In this document: piece by piece, positions 17,701 through 26,083 of the stretch
How positions within the stretch are numbered: position 1 is the first letter of the stretch
Layout of the letters: each line of letters begins with the position of its first letter
Assembly: GCA_017410165.1 (NCBI GenBank)
Contig: JAFQRH010000003.1
Location: 1-54,092, forward strand
Length of the DNA stretch: 54,092 bases
Direction: 5' to 3'
Source: Alistipes sp.
Lineage (GTDB): Bacteria > Bacteroidota > Bacteroidia > Bacteroidales > Rikenellaceae
Program-made: the position numbers and the translations under genes
Notes under the pieces: model-generated
Databases searched by the model: none
What the model was told of the DNA's origin: nothing
What the model saw: the letters and a program-made list of their open reading frames with translations, nothing else

Positions 17701-17786
17701 CATTCAAGCCGATTAACCTCGAACAGTTCAACCGCAACACGGATAAGTATCTCGAAAAGCGTTTCGGCCCGGCTCCGAAGCGTTAA
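14763..17786 (+). CDS. Large surface lipoprotein with two tandem FN3-like repeats, unknown function
   Basis: 1007 residues from the ATG at 14763, which gives a lipoprotein signal (MKRFYDFLTL ... GGAMMAC, Cys23); an earlier in-frame ATG at 14658 lacks a signal at the N-terminus. An acidic spacer (DEDEENPPVPE) leads to two homologous domains of about 95 residues, 45-140 and 146-243. The pairs are DAEIALTTKGLNEYAYVV / SAQLKLTTKGIAQYAWVA and LTALESSVAYKVLFAG / ITGLTADRTYKVLIAG. The rest is beta-rich and aromatic-rich with no enzyme motif I recognise. The last 90 residues are strongly basic (KSVRKSKTALPENKQFKPLKR). The same N-terminal domain type occurs once in the lipoprotein at 21830. It stands alone and is followed by a terminator at 17806. 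Confidence 0.75.
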   Translation: MKRFYDFLTLLLIAVMGGAMMACEPTPPVGDEDEENPPVPELKAEIKAELVSVSKTDAEIALTTKGLNEYAYVVLKKDATAEESAEAIFDAFNERTECEDGTHTIKLTALESSVAYKVLFAGMYGEEQIFEKIAKVEFTTSDDFSMSVTWVEGATSATSAQLKLTTKGIAQYAWVAFNKDASTDNQSADLLFAKGTVCDCQDGENIVNITGLTADRTYKVLIAGSTINDDFYENVLQIEVSTSRFSEELTIYDIDYMSFKAHLNFPRTKVQEGNVLKVGLMDLATYNLYESTYSDASHLNLNDAIYHNYIKGDSTFIFDEEHNYFEYKGGEGEEDDDLLNYFSPIVPGQPMYLKFGEFAYSPVDTDHRAGWGPGYYIPLFNETDYWQAYLTGTNVNQADFWTGYYRNEFVQAKMPGVMEDAPEVTFNLTPKGTGTIRFEPTDNIWAYCFFVADAATYMNGIMPMLGNKSEYLQWFTTSYIAMYEVAAQTAYSAIDLVVEQNYYLERDTKYYLFVTSLSDEQGSKQSFKRWEFKLPEPTQPAPTIVVTAVPEKNTDSEVFFNIKAPNKDVENVKYIANYERDWEALRNQLKKAGFPQNEIDPYIISSYGGTFTPNEIKEINSEAGLEISISTREDASMYCGAIGYNYEGTASASSIAQTRSLEEPAAERVESPLFNSLKGDWVASATIIGQEYIDNVLTPFERIHTSSVKIGEVGYESKLPDDVYAFFYKSTSLKTKEEVDAVYEEFKQSVDDYNRKTRNQNRILCQGFDFDIYGYNGQTYSTFKSPYELFISEDYSGYNYESPVFDFGPKWYLEIAKDGTVTAPFNINYFAPASQWWYYQYHFIGIGVNPEDNGTYSLPYVYNELGDVVTGHFPVVVEKATDGSVSKITVKPIVVEGVTYYPNIGRTSTMGYSVSGQIVSDVVLTPAKATTSKRVQSLRNATGKDISTISRYKATPNKSVRKSKTALPENKQFKPLKRMTFKPINLEQFNRNTDKYLEKRFGPAPKR

Positions 17787-17805
17787 TCGAAACGACTCTC
17801 ACCGT

Positions 17806-17845
17806 CAGAAACTCTCCGCAAGGGGAGTTTCTGTTCGGTTTTTTT
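17806..17845 (+). terminator. Terminator after the 1007-residue lipoprotein gene
   Basis: cagaaactctcc (17806-17817), loop gcaa, ggggagtttctg (17822-17833) with one T-G pair, then ttcggttttttt. Confidence 0.85.
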
Positions 17846-17981
17846 GCACAATGTTTTTCGCCGCAAGAGCGTTATATCACAAGAGCGGCCCGGTCAATGG
17901 GATGAGGGTGTTCTATTAATGGCGAGAGCGTTCTATCAATAGGGCTATTGCTGCAAAAACAATACATAACCGACCAAAACT

Positions 17982-18497
17982 ATGAAGAGATTATTTTTAA
18001 TGCTGATTTGCGCACTGATGGCGAGCGCATCGCTCTCGGCGCAAACATTGCCTGACATCCGCCTCGAAAATGGCGACAGCAAAGAGATTGCCATCCGCTC
18101 GCTCGTTGGCACCAAACCGCTGATTATCTGCTTCTGGTCCACGACCTGCAAGCCGTGCATTCAGGAGTTGGCAGCCATCAACGACCAGTTGGCCGATTGG
18201 CGCACAGAGGCCGATTTCGACGTTATAGCCGTCTCGGTCGATGACGTGCGTACCTCGGCTCGCGCAAAGGCGTTCGCCAAGGCGCAGGGTTGGGATATGA
18301 TATGCCTGTTCGATGCCAACCAGCAACTCAAACGCGCGATGAACGTATCGCTCACGCCACACAGTTTCGTCGTCGGCAAGACGGGCAATATCGTCTATTC
18401 GCACACGGGCTATACGCCGGGTAGCGAGCAAGCACTGCTCGACAAGGTAATCAAACTCTCCGGTACGGCAGCCAAAACCGCTAAAACCAAACGATAG
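17982..18497 (+). CDS. TlpA-like periplasmic thioredoxin
   Basis: 171 residues with a Sec signal peptide (MKRLFLMLICALMASASLSAQ). The thioredoxin fold carries the redox pair Cys56-Lys-Pro-Cys59 in CFWSTTCKPCIQEL, followed by IAVSVDDVRTSARAKAF and the cis-proline strand VSLTPHSFVVGKTGNIVYSHTG, as in TlpA/ResA proteins, which reduce disulfides in the periplasm. It heads a three-gene operon, 5 nt before the DUF6029 gene and followed by an Omp28-type lipoprotein with a second CxxC. That suggests redox control of an envelope process. No clear TAnnTTTG promoter is visible upstream; 17880-17945 holds short imperfect repeats around gagcgtt-[ac]-tatca. Confidence 0.88.
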   Translation: MKRLFLMLICALMASASLSAQTLPDIRLENGDSKEIAIRSLVGTKPLIICFWSTTCKPCIQELAAINDQLADWRTEADFDVIAVSVDDVRTSARAKAFAKAQGWDMICLFDANQQLKRAMNVSLTPHSFVVGKTGNIVYSHTGYTPGSEQALLDKVIKLSGTAAKTAKTKR

Positions 18498-18502
18498 CCG
18501 CT

Positions 18503-20122
18503 ATGAAACGACATCTTTTATGTGCCATTGCGCTCTTTGTCGCGTCGGCAACCGCCACGGCCCAGATTCAGTTGGGCGAAAAGGGCGGCTCGTTGTCGGG
18601 AAGCATCGAGAGCAACAGCATCATCTACCTGAACGATAAGGGGCTTTCGACACCTGCTCCGGAGGGGTATTTCGGCTCGAACAACTACTTGAAAGTCGAT
18701 TATACGAATGGTCGCTTCTCGGCAGGTTTGCAGTTCGACATCTACTCGCCGGCACTGCAAGGTTACGAAATCGGCGAATATCTCGCCGGTGCGAAGTTCA
18801 AGCGCATCGCCTACCCGATGAAATACTTCAAGTGGCAGGACAAAAACTACTCGGTGATGTTGGGCGACATCTTCGACCAATTCGGTAACGGACTCATCCT
18901 GCGCACGTTCGAGGACCGTCAGTTGGGTTTCAACAACTCCATCGAGGGTCTGCGTGCCACGTATAACTTCAACCGCTACCTCGCCATTAAGGTACTCTAC
19001 GGTCGTCCGCGCCTCTACAACACCTACGCAGGCAGTTGGTCGGGCGGTGCCGATTTGAGCGTGTCGCTCGGCGACATCATCGGCTTCAAGCAGGGCGGTC
19101 TCTACCTCGAAGCGAGTTACGTTAACCGCTACGAGGGGCTCTACAAGCAGGCGGATGCCGACCTCGTGGGTCGCGGAATGACATCGCCGTTGCTGAATAT
19201 GGCTTCGGGCCGATTGAATTTCGACATCGCAGGGCTCACCTTCCGTAGCGAGTACGTCTATAAGGGCAAAGACCTCTCGACCGCAGCCGCTTCGGAGGCG
19301 AAGCGCGGTCAAGCGGCATACGCCGAACTGGGTTACAGTTATAAGCGTTTCAGTTTCTCGGCTACGGCTCGTATGTTGGACAATATGGGTACGCTCATTT
19401 CGCTCTACGGCACAGGTACGGGCAATGCGCTCAACTACCTACCGGCTTTGACACGCCAATATACCTATATGCTCGCCAACCTGAACCCTTATCAGGTGAA
19501 TGCCGAAGGCGAGTTCGGTGGTCAGGCGGACGTCTACTACACGTACCGCAGCAAAAGCGACCGATATCGCTATTGGAACTTCCACGCCAACTACTCGACC
19601 TACTACACGCTGCATAAGGCACAGAGCAAGAGTGGCCAACGCGAGCGTCTGTGGCAGGATATCAACTTCGACATCGAGCGTCAGTGGAGCAAGCGTCTAA
19701 AAACGACCATCCTCTACTCGTTCCAGGAGTGGAATCCGTACCACGGTTACCACCACCGCACCTACGTATCAAACATCTTTGTTGCCGACGTGCAGTACAA
19801 GTTCGACCGCAAGAAGTCGTTGCGCGTCGAGGCGCAATACCTGCTCTCGGGCGAGTACGAAGGCGATTGGGTGGCGGCACTCGTCGAGTTTAACCTCGCA
19901 CCACATTGGAGCATCTACGCAAGCGATATGTACAATATCGGACGCGACGGTCTCGGTACGAAGAAGAACTACTACAACGCCGGTTTCAGTTACACGTACA
20001 ACCGTACCCGCATACAACTCTCGTACGGTCGCAACCGCGCCGGATACATCTGTTCGGGCGGTGTATGCCGCTACCAACCGGAGTACACCGGCTTCAACCT
20101 TGCAATTACATCATCATTCTAA
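18503..20122 (+). CDS. DUF6029 family outer-membrane beta-barrel protein
   Basis: 539 residues with a signal peptide ending ATATAQ. The mature part is a run of amphipathic, aromatic-rich beta strands ending in Phe (GFNLAITSSF), as expected for an outer-membrane barrel. The segments LSGSIESNSIIYLND, MLGDIFDQFGNGLILRTFED and SVSLGDIIGF match what I know of the Bacteroidetes family DUF6029, whose role is not known. It lies between the TlpA-like gene (5 nt) and the Omp28-type gene (13 nt), so it is probably part of one functional unit with them. Confidence 0.75.
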   Translation: MKRHLLCAIALFVASATATAQIQLGEKGGSLSGSIESNSIIYLNDKGLSTPAPEGYFGSNNYLKVDYTNGRFSAGLQFDIYSPALQGYEIGEYLAGAKFKRIAYPMKYFKWQDKNYSVMLGDIFDQFGNGLILRTFEDRQLGFNNSIEGLRATYNFNRYLAIKVLYGRPRLYNTYAGSWSGGADLSVSLGDIIGFKQGGLYLEASYVNRYEGLYKQADADLVGRGMTSPLLNMASGRLNFDIAGLTFRSEYVYKGKDLSTAAASEAKRGQAAYAELGYSYKRFSFSATARMLDNMGTLISLYGTGTGNALNYLPALTRQYTYMLANLNPYQVNAEGEFGGQADVYYTYRSKSDRYRYWNFHANYSTYYTLHKAQSKSGQRERLWQDINFDIERQWSKRLKTTILYSFQEWNPYHGYHHRTYVSNIFVADVQYKFDRKKSLRVEAQYLLSGEYEGDWVAALVEFNLAPHWSIYASDMYNIGRDGLGTKKNYYNAGFSYTYNRTRIQLSYGRNRAGYICSGGVCRYQPEYTGFNLAITSSF

Positions 20123-20135
20123 ACCGTAGAGACGT

Positions 20136-21611
20136 ATGAAAAAGATTCTGAACACTTTTGCAATGCTGGGCGTGCTGCTGATGGCGGCCCTCGGCACCAC
20201 TTCGTGCCTCTACGGCATAGGCCACGACGAAGAGATTGGCGGCGGTGGAGGTGCAACCGACACGGGCTTGAAGGTCAATGTCTCGGCAACGGTCATCTAC
20301 GCCGACGGCTCGGATGCTGCGACATTCGACGCCACGTTCAATGGCGAGCCACTCACCGATGGCGACGTAACATTCTACGACGTCGAGACGGGCGAGGTGC
20401 TCGACATTGTCGATATGAGTTTCTCGACCGGCTTCGCAGGCACAACCAAAATCCGTCTGAAATATATCGACGACGAGGGCAACGAGCACCTCTCCGAGGT
20501 ATTCTCCATCGAGGCAATCTTGGAGTTCGACCTTACGCCGAACGACAACGAGGGTCTTACCGTTTCGCTCTCGACATCGTTGTTGCAACTCGGCAAGGGC
20601 GCGGCGATATTTATCGTGCGCTACAATGGCGAGGTTGTCGGTGCCGACGAGATTGACAAGGTCAAGTGCTATGATGTGACAAACGACACGCCGGTTTCGC
20701 TCACCACAACCGAGGTTACCGACGAGGCGGGCACGCTCTACCGACTGCTCACCTTCACGCCGGAGGCGACGGGCGAGCGCAGTTTCTGGTTCTCGTACAA
20801 ACGCCAAAACACGCTCGACAAGCCAATCAGCATCCGCACGGTCGATATCCCGATTCCGGCTCGTCCGGCTGATGCGCAGCCATCGAACACCTCGTTCAAG
20901 CGTCGCGTACTGCTCAAACAGTTCACCGGCACGTGGTGTGGCAACTGTCCGTATATGATTCGCTCCGTTGAGAATGTCTTTGCCGACGAGAAGTATGCCG
21001 ACCGCACGATTCACGTCTCGATTCACGACGACGACAAGTTCGAGATTCCGGAGATAGGTCTTGCAGCCATCTTGGGCGTAGGCAACTTCCCGACCTCGAT
21101 TATCGACTTCGCGTATCGCATCGAAAACTACGGTGTCGAGAACAATACGGCAAGCATCAAGGCGGTTGTCGATAACGTCTTGAAGAGCAAGCCATCGGCG
21201 GGCATCGCAGTTCGTTCATCGCTGAAAGACAACACTCTGCTCGTACGCGCAAGCGTCAAGGCGGCCGAGCAGGGCGAATACTACGTCGGTGCGTGGTTGC
21301 TCGAAAGCGGGCTCTACTCGCCGCAGGCAAACTCGTCGGGTTTGGTCGGCGAATTTGACACGCACGAGAATGTCGTTCGCATTGCCGACAGCAACCCTTC
21401 GTATCGCAACTATATGGGCTATCCGCTCGGCGTCATCAACGCCGGTGAGCGTGCCGACTACCTCTTTGCTATGGAGTTGGACGAGGAGTGGAAGCGCGAG
21501 AATTGCCACCTCGTACTCTTTGTTTCGACGAGTGGTCGCTCTTCGCAGCAGATAACCAACGTCGTTCGCACAACGTCGCTCACTTCGGGCTTGGCGTTCG
21601 ACTACGAGTAG
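20136..21611 (+). CDS. Omp28-related lipoprotein with thioredoxin-like CxxC
   Basis: 491 residues with a lipoprotein signal (LGTTSC, Cys24). After an Ig-like N-terminal half (about 35-245), the Omp28 domain starts with VLLKQFTGTWCGNCPYM, holding the pair Cys268-Gly-Asn-Cys271 in a thioredoxin-like context, followed by IHVSIHDDDKFE and ILGVGNFPTSIIDF. The last part (about 350-491) is a beta domain. Omp28-type proteins are outer-membrane lipoproteins of Bacteroidales, first seen in Porphyromonas. It is the last gene of the TlpA-DUF6029-Omp28 operon; electron flow from the TlpA-like protein to this CxxC is an inference. A terminator follows at 21644. Confidence 0.85.
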   Translation: MKKILNTFAMLGVLLMAALGTTSCLYGIGHDEEIGGGGGATDTGLKVNVSATVIYADGSDAATFDATFNGEPLTDGDVTFYDVETGEVLDIVDMSFSTGFAGTTKIRLKYIDDEGNEHLSEVFSIEAILEFDLTPNDNEGLTVSLSTSLLQLGKGAAIFIVRYNGEVVGADEIDKVKCYDVTNDTPVSLTTTEVTDEAGTLYRLLTFTPEATGERSFWFSYKRQNTLDKPISIRTVDIPIPARPADAQPSNTSFKRRVLLKQFTGTWCGNCPYMIRSVENVFADEKYADRTIHVSIHDDDKFEIPEIGLAAILGVGNFPTSIIDFAYRIENYGVENNTASIKAVVDNVLKSKPSAGIAVRSSLKDNTLLVRASVKAAEQGEYYVGAWLLESGLYSPQANSSGLVGEFDTHENVVRIADSNPSYRNYMGYPLGVINAGERADYLFAMELDEEWKRENCHLVLFVSTSGRSSQQITNVVRTTSLTSGLAFDYE

Positions 21612-21643
21612 CGCATCTTACAAGCGACGGGGGCAAAAACAAA

Positions 21644-21674
21644 GGGCGTGTCTAACAAATTTTTAGACACGCCC
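21644..21674. terminator. Bidirectional terminator between convergent genes
   Basis: Perfect 12-bp stem gggcgtgtctaa / ttagacacgccc with a 7-nt loop. On the plus strand it is followed by tgctttt (weak), on the minus strand by tttgtttttg (better). It serves the Omp28 operon (stop 21611) and perhaps the minus-strand gene ending at 21830. It forms one end of the repeat at 21644-21807. Confidence 0.7.
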
Positions 21675-21807
21675 TGCTTTTGTTAGAAGTTGTATAACAA
21701 GAGGGATTTCAAGGCTTGCGTAGCCCGAAAAAGCGCAGTTTACTCGGCGTAAATGAGCTTTTGAGGGCAAGCGTAACGCAGAAATCACCTTGTTAGACGG
21801 CTTCTTT
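21644..21807 (+). repeat. MITE-like dispersed repeat, copy 1
   Basis: The stretch is repeated as reverse complement at 53952-54092 with only a few differences (for example gagctttt against gagcatttt). The inner part (21695-21795) has imperfect terminal inverted repeats, taacaagagggatttc and gaaatcaccttgtta. No ORF is present. It sits between convergent genes, and the second copy also follows a gene end. I take it for a small non-autonomous element or a terminator-type intergenic repeat. Confidence 0.8.
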
Positions 21808-21829
21808 TTGTATCAACTCTCCGCCCCGT

Positions 21830-23299
21830 TTAGAAGCAGGAAGGCATCAACTCCCTACCAAGCGAGAGTGGTCGTTGCGTACGCTCGATGCGACCGCGAC
21901 CCATCGAGAATCGCATCGCAAAGGTTGTACCCGCATCGCTCTCTGCCGGAGCAAGTTCGGCTATGCCGTTAAACGACGGAATATTCTCGCCGAGGTCGTA
22001 ATACTTGCCATCGACCAATGCCGTCAGCATCATCGCAACAAACTTCGGATATTGCGGCAGATTAACGCCATAGCGCACAATAGCGCGATAGCCGTTTTCG
22101 AGCACGCCCGCAATGGCGATGCCGTAGTTACCGTTATCCAAGCCATAGAAGCTGCCATCCTTATCCAAACCGACCAGCACAACATCGCCCACCGTGCCGT
22201 CGCTGAACGAGTAGTTCTGTGCGACAACCTGTGCCGAGAAGATGATGTCGTTGCGCTCGGTCGAGTAGTCGCCGACCACTGCGAACGGAAGGCCCATCAA
22301 TCCAATCAGATTCACCGACTTGTTTGCCACCTTGCGACCGATAACCACCTCGTTCGAGATGTTGTTGTCGCCCTTGATTACCCAATCGCCAATCCACGCC
22401 GAGTAGAGCGATGTCGGTGCCTCCTCCTCAATCTCGAAGGTCGGCGATACGGCATACAATCCGCTCACCTCGCCTTTCGCCGTGATACCGACCGCAACTG
22501 CGATATAGTAACCCGGGTCGAGGTCGTCAAACTGCTCTACGCCATTACCGCGATAGAGCATATCGTTCAGCACGAACGACGTGCCGTAGGTGTTGTTGTA
22601 CGATTGGAGGTAATCCAACATACTGCCGACCAACGCCTCGCCCAACGTGCGCAGTTTCGACGGGTCGTACTCGCGGGCATAGACAACCGCAATGGTATAA
22701 GGGTTGTTGTCGGTGCTATTGACCGTCACGGTGTGCTTATAAGCGGTCTGGTCAATCGTACCCGGACCGGTATAGGCAATTTTCCACGCCGGATTCGGAA
22801 GCATACCATCGTACACCTCGTCCTCGCCGCCATCACCCGAGCCATCACCCGAGCCACTGCCCGATGCCGCAGTCGTGAACTCGACCGAGGCACGCTCGCC
22901 ATAGACGACACCATCCTCGGTCAGACCGAAGACGATATACTTATAGTCGGTCTCGGGCGTGAGTGGCGAGATGATCTTCGTCGTGCTCTTGCTGAATGTC
23001 ACCTGCTCGCCGAGGTCGCCCATCTGTTTCAGCCGAGCAACCTCCTCCTCGATAAGCACATCTTCGCGCGTCGCAGTATCGGTCGTAAGCATACCGTACC
23101 AACTATCGGCCGTCTTGCCATCGTGCGTAACCTTGATTTTGGCAGACGTTGCGGTGATGTTATCGACATCGACAGCAAAACTCACCGTTGGCAACTGTTC
23201 GCCCGTCGGCTCGTCAGTCGGCTCGCAAGCCGATACGGCTATGGCAGCCATCGCCACCATAGCCATTCGGAGTATATTTTTTAGAAAGTTCATACCCAT
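21830..23299 (-). CDS. Lipoprotein with N-terminal FN3-like domain, unknown function
   Basis: 489 residues from ATG 23299, or 487 from ATG 23293; either gives a lipoprotein signal ending IAVSAC. An FN3-like domain spans about 35-145 (VDNITATSAKIKVTHDGK ... PLTPETDYKYIVFGLTEDG). It is similar in layout to the repeats of the lipoprotein at 14763. A short Gly/Ser/Asp linker (GSGSGDGSGDGGEDE) leads to a second FN3-like unit (about 165-290) and a C-terminal beta domain (about 300-489). No catalytic motif is recognised. It begins 3 nt after the stop of the 921-residue lipoprotein gene, so it is the end of the operon that starts at about 29145. It is probably surface-exposed or periplasmic. Confidence 0.75.
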   Translation of the reverse strand: MGMNFLKNILRMAMVAMAAIAVSACEPTDEPTGEQLPTVSFAVDVDNITATSAKIKVTHDGKTADSWYGMLTTDTATREDVLIEEEVARLKQMGDLGEQVTFSKSTTKIISPLTPETDYKYIVFGLTEDGVVYGERASVEFTTAASGSGSGDGSGDGGEDEVYDGMLPNPAWKIAYTGPGTIDQTAYKHTVTVNSTDNNPYTIAVVYAREYDPSKLRTLGEALVGSMLDYLQSYNNTYGTSFVLNDMLYRGNGVEQFDDLDPGYYIAVAVGITAKGEVSGLYAVSPTFEIEEEAPTSLYSAWIGDWVIKGDNNISNEVVIGRKVANKSVNLIGLMGLPFAVVGDYSTERNDIIFSAQVVAQNYSFSDGTVGDVVLVGLDKDGSFYGLDNGNYGIAIAGVLENGYRAIVRYGVNLPQYPKFVAMMLTALVDGKYYDLGENIPSFNGIAELAPAESDAGTTFAMRFSMGRGRIERTQRPLSLGRELMPSCF

Positions 23300-23302
23300 C
23301 TA

Positions 23303-26068
23303 CTACTCATATAATTTGTAGAAACATACTGCGCCATACGAGCCATCCGTACAGTAGAAATTAGGACTTGAAGTTGTCTTATTGTTATACTGCATATGGT
23401 TGCGAGTATTCGTGCCCTGTGCAATAACAGTTGCTACACCATCACTTGCGATTTCAATGGTAAACTTACCATTGTCGTCAAGCGTTGATGACACCTTCAT
23501 ATAGTTGCTCGACGAGCTCGAAGCGTAGATATATTTATCCTTATCAGTTCCAAGCGTACCCTTGAACGAGTAGAGTCCGTTTGCATCGATTTCGAGAGCA
23601 TATTGCTGTACCGAATCGCTTACCTTTTCGAGCGCACCACCGACCTTGGTAATAGCGGTCGATTTGCGGCTGTTGGTATATGTTGCAGTGCTAATCGCAT
23701 AATCCAAGCCCGTAGCGGCAATGATAATCTTATCGCCGGCTACAAGGTCGTTCACATCCGTAACAAGCCACCAACCCTTCTTCAATGCAGGATTAACATC
23801 TTGCATAACGGTTACAGTGGTAGATACTGCCAAAGGCGAGCCGGCGGAGAAGGTCAGGTCGGCCTTACGTGAGCCACCTGTGGTATTTTCACCAAAAGTT
23901 ACAACAGCAGTCGCTGTTCCGTTGCCATTGTCGGTAAAGTTGTAGCCGGAAACAGGGTTGCCGTCTGTTGCAACCTCTGCGCTGCTGATGGCAGTCGGTG
24001 CGTCGATATGGCCATTCTTTACTACATTAACATTGATTGTCACATCGCCACCTTCATAGCCCACCGAGCCACTTGCAGTAGCCGCAATGCTATAATGACC
24101 TTTGTAGATAGAAGGGTACGTGCTGTTACCGCCAAGGCCTGCGGTTGTACCTGCGACAACGGTAGTGAGCGAAATAACATCACCGACCTTAATGTCGATA
24201 TTGCCCTTTACATTCGCACCTGCCTCAGTTTTAAGATACTGTACCTGAGCAATATTTCCATTCTCGTCTTTAATCTTAAACTTGCCAGTAGCCGAACTTG
24301 GAATCTCGTCGATAATACCGATGAGTTTATAGACAGTCTCTGTATCCTTTCCTTTCGTTGCAAATTCGGCGATAGAGATCTCGACCGGTGCACCCTTCTG
24401 CTCGACATTAAACGGACCAAACGTCAAGGTCTTATCCTCACGAGTAGCAGAAATTGTAACCACAGCATTGCGCTTCTGGGCATCCGTATTGACATCTGCG
24501 GTATAAGTAAGGCAGTTTTTGGTTGCATCGTAAGCCACCGTCAGCCAATCGGCATTGTCGCTAACCGAGATGGTCCAGTCGCCAACATAATCGAATACGA
24601 CCTCCTCGATTGATGCTGGGGTCTGTGCGCCCTCCTCAGCAATTGTAACATACCCATTAATAGTTATGTGCGCATCCACAACCGGAATTTTACCCTCTGC
24701 GCCTTCAAGGCGATACACGCATACGTCTTTATATACACTACTTTCGTTCTGGTTGCTGACAAAGTAGCCGTTCGAGTTATATCTCAATAAGTTGTCCTTG
24801 TAGTCACCCTCGGTATTGGTGATAGTAGCCGCAGCGGTTGCACCATTGATAGTAATAGCAAACGAGGTATCCGCGCTGCAATACTCTTGGTTGATAAGGT
24901 ATGTCGAACCCGTAGAGGTCGAAACCAAGAACTTCTTTCGCGCCTCATCGTAGAACGAGAAGGTGTTGTCTGCCACGCCTGTTACCAAAATAAGCGACTG
25001 AACATCGGTAGTGCTAACCAAATAGTTGCCCGATTTAGTGATATCGGCAGCATCACGCTTTGCAGATGGCGATGTCTCGGATGCATTGCTATACAACTTG
25101 GTACTCAATGCTTTGTCGTAATCTTTGGCCACGATAGCCACAACGTCGCCCTGCTTTAAGGTCGAAGCATCACGAACAAGTTTCCACTTGTCTGCCACTA
25201 CGGCATCGGTCATATTTACGCCAAAGCGCGAAACCTTGCCCGCCTCGAACGTAAGCGACTTCTCGGCAGGAATCTTGCCCTGCTTGACATATATCTTCTT
25301 GTTGGTAACTACCGTAACGCTATAAGTGTCGTCCGCTACGAGAGTTGTCGGCAATACGGTAAAATATACGGCACTCACCGACGTCGTAGCAACAGCCACG
25401 GTGCTAACGCCCGCCTTCACTGTGAACTCGTGCGGATTTTCGAGGTCGGCAGTGATGCTACCTGCGAGCGACTTACCATTGGCCGTAAACTCAACACCCT
25501 CAATCGTCTCGTCACTTGCAAGAGAGAGATTGTTGATTGCCATCTTAACAACCGCAGCCAAACGAGTGAAGCGCAACATCTGCGACTCGGTAGGTTGTGC
25601 CGCAGTGGTCACCGCCATCGAAACCATAAGGTCGGCATTAGCATCGTAAGACTCTTCGGACATACTCTGCTCCGACGGCAAAGCGAGGGTTGCCGCGCTA
25701 ATGTTCTCTGCCGAGAGGAAACCGCTTGCAGGATGGATAGCGATATACTTGTACTCGCCCTTATCGAGGTTAAGCGGGAACTCGGCATTGATATTTGCCT
25801 TACCATCAACGTTGGTGTAGGCAACCGAAGTTGCCGTGGCAAGGGCGTCGGTCTGTTCGAGCAGGGTAAATGTCTCGCTCTCGTTCCAAGAGAAGAGCGG
25901 CGTATCGCCCGATGTATCTACCGAAGTACGTGCCTCCTCCGACACAAAATTGATAGTAACACTGCTCTTGATATCTACATCAATCTGCTCATCAAAATTA
26001 TTTTGGCACGCCGTAAGACCCATTGCAGCTACTGCAACGACGGTCAGAAGTTTAATCATTCGTTTCAT
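23303..26068 (-). CDS. Large fimbrillin-like/BACON lipoprotein with repeated ligand-type modules
   Basis: 921 residues with a lipoprotein signal (MKRMIKLLTVVAVAAMGLTAC, Cys21). A fimbrillin-like region spans about 25-295. A module starting WKLVRDASTLKQGDVVAIVA (about 305-460) returns at the C-terminus as WWLVTDVNDLVAGDKIIIAA (about 770-921). Both share a 'GD-x-x-x-I' strand and a YA-[IL]-S type turn, so they are internal duplicates. Between them lie a BACON-like domain (about 465-560, with DWTISVSDNADWLTVAYD), an OB-fold-like region (about 565-655, KLIGIIDEIPSSATGKFKI) and a second BACON-like domain (about 660-760). Such arrays are usual for surface glycan or protein binders. It lies 15 nt downstream of the 49-residue ORF at 26084. 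Confidence 0.75.
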   Translation of the reverse strand: MKRMIKLLTVVAVAAMGLTACQNNFDEQIDVDIKSSVTINFVSEEARTSVDTSGDTPLFSWNESETFTLLEQTDALATATSVAYTNVDGKANINAEFPLNLDKGEYKYIAIHPASGFLSAENISAATLALPSEQSMSEESYDANADLMVSMAVTTAAQPTESQMLRFTRLAAVVKMAINNLSLASDETIEGVEFTANGKSLAGSITADLENPHEFTVKAGVSTVAVATTSVSAVYFTVLPTTLVADDTYSVTVVTNKKIYVKQGKIPAEKSLTFEAGKVSRFGVNMTDAVVADKWKLVRDASTLKQGDVVAIVAKDYDKALSTKLYSNASETSPSAKRDAADITKSGNYLVSTTDVQSLILVTGVADNTFSFYDEARKKFLVSTSTGSTYLINQEYCSADTSFAITINGATAAATITNTEGDYKDNLLRYNSNGYFVSNQNESSVYKDVCVYRLEGAEGKIPVVDAHITINGYVTIAEEGAQTPASIEEVVFDYVGDWTISVSDNADWLTVAYDATKNCLTYTADVNTDAQKRNAVVTISATREDKTLTFGPFNVEQKGAPVEISIAEFATKGKDTETVYKLIGIIDEIPSSATGKFKIKDENGNIAQVQYLKTEAGANVKGNIDIKVGDVISLTTVVAGTTAGLGGNSTYPSIYKGHYSIAATASGSVGYEGGDVTINVNVVKNGHIDAPTAISSAEVATDGNPVSGYNFTDNGNGTATAVVTFGENTTGGSRKADLTFSAGSPLAVSTTVTVMQDVNPALKKGWWLVTDVNDLVAGDKIIIAATGLDYAISTATYTNSRKSTAITKVGGALEKVSDSVQQYALEIDANGLYSFKGTLGTDKDKYIYASSSSSNYMKVSSTLDDNGKFTIEIASDGVATVIAQGTNTRNHMQYNNKTTSSPNFYCTDGSYGAVCFYKLYE

Positions 26069-26083
26069 AGTCCAATCAAATTT

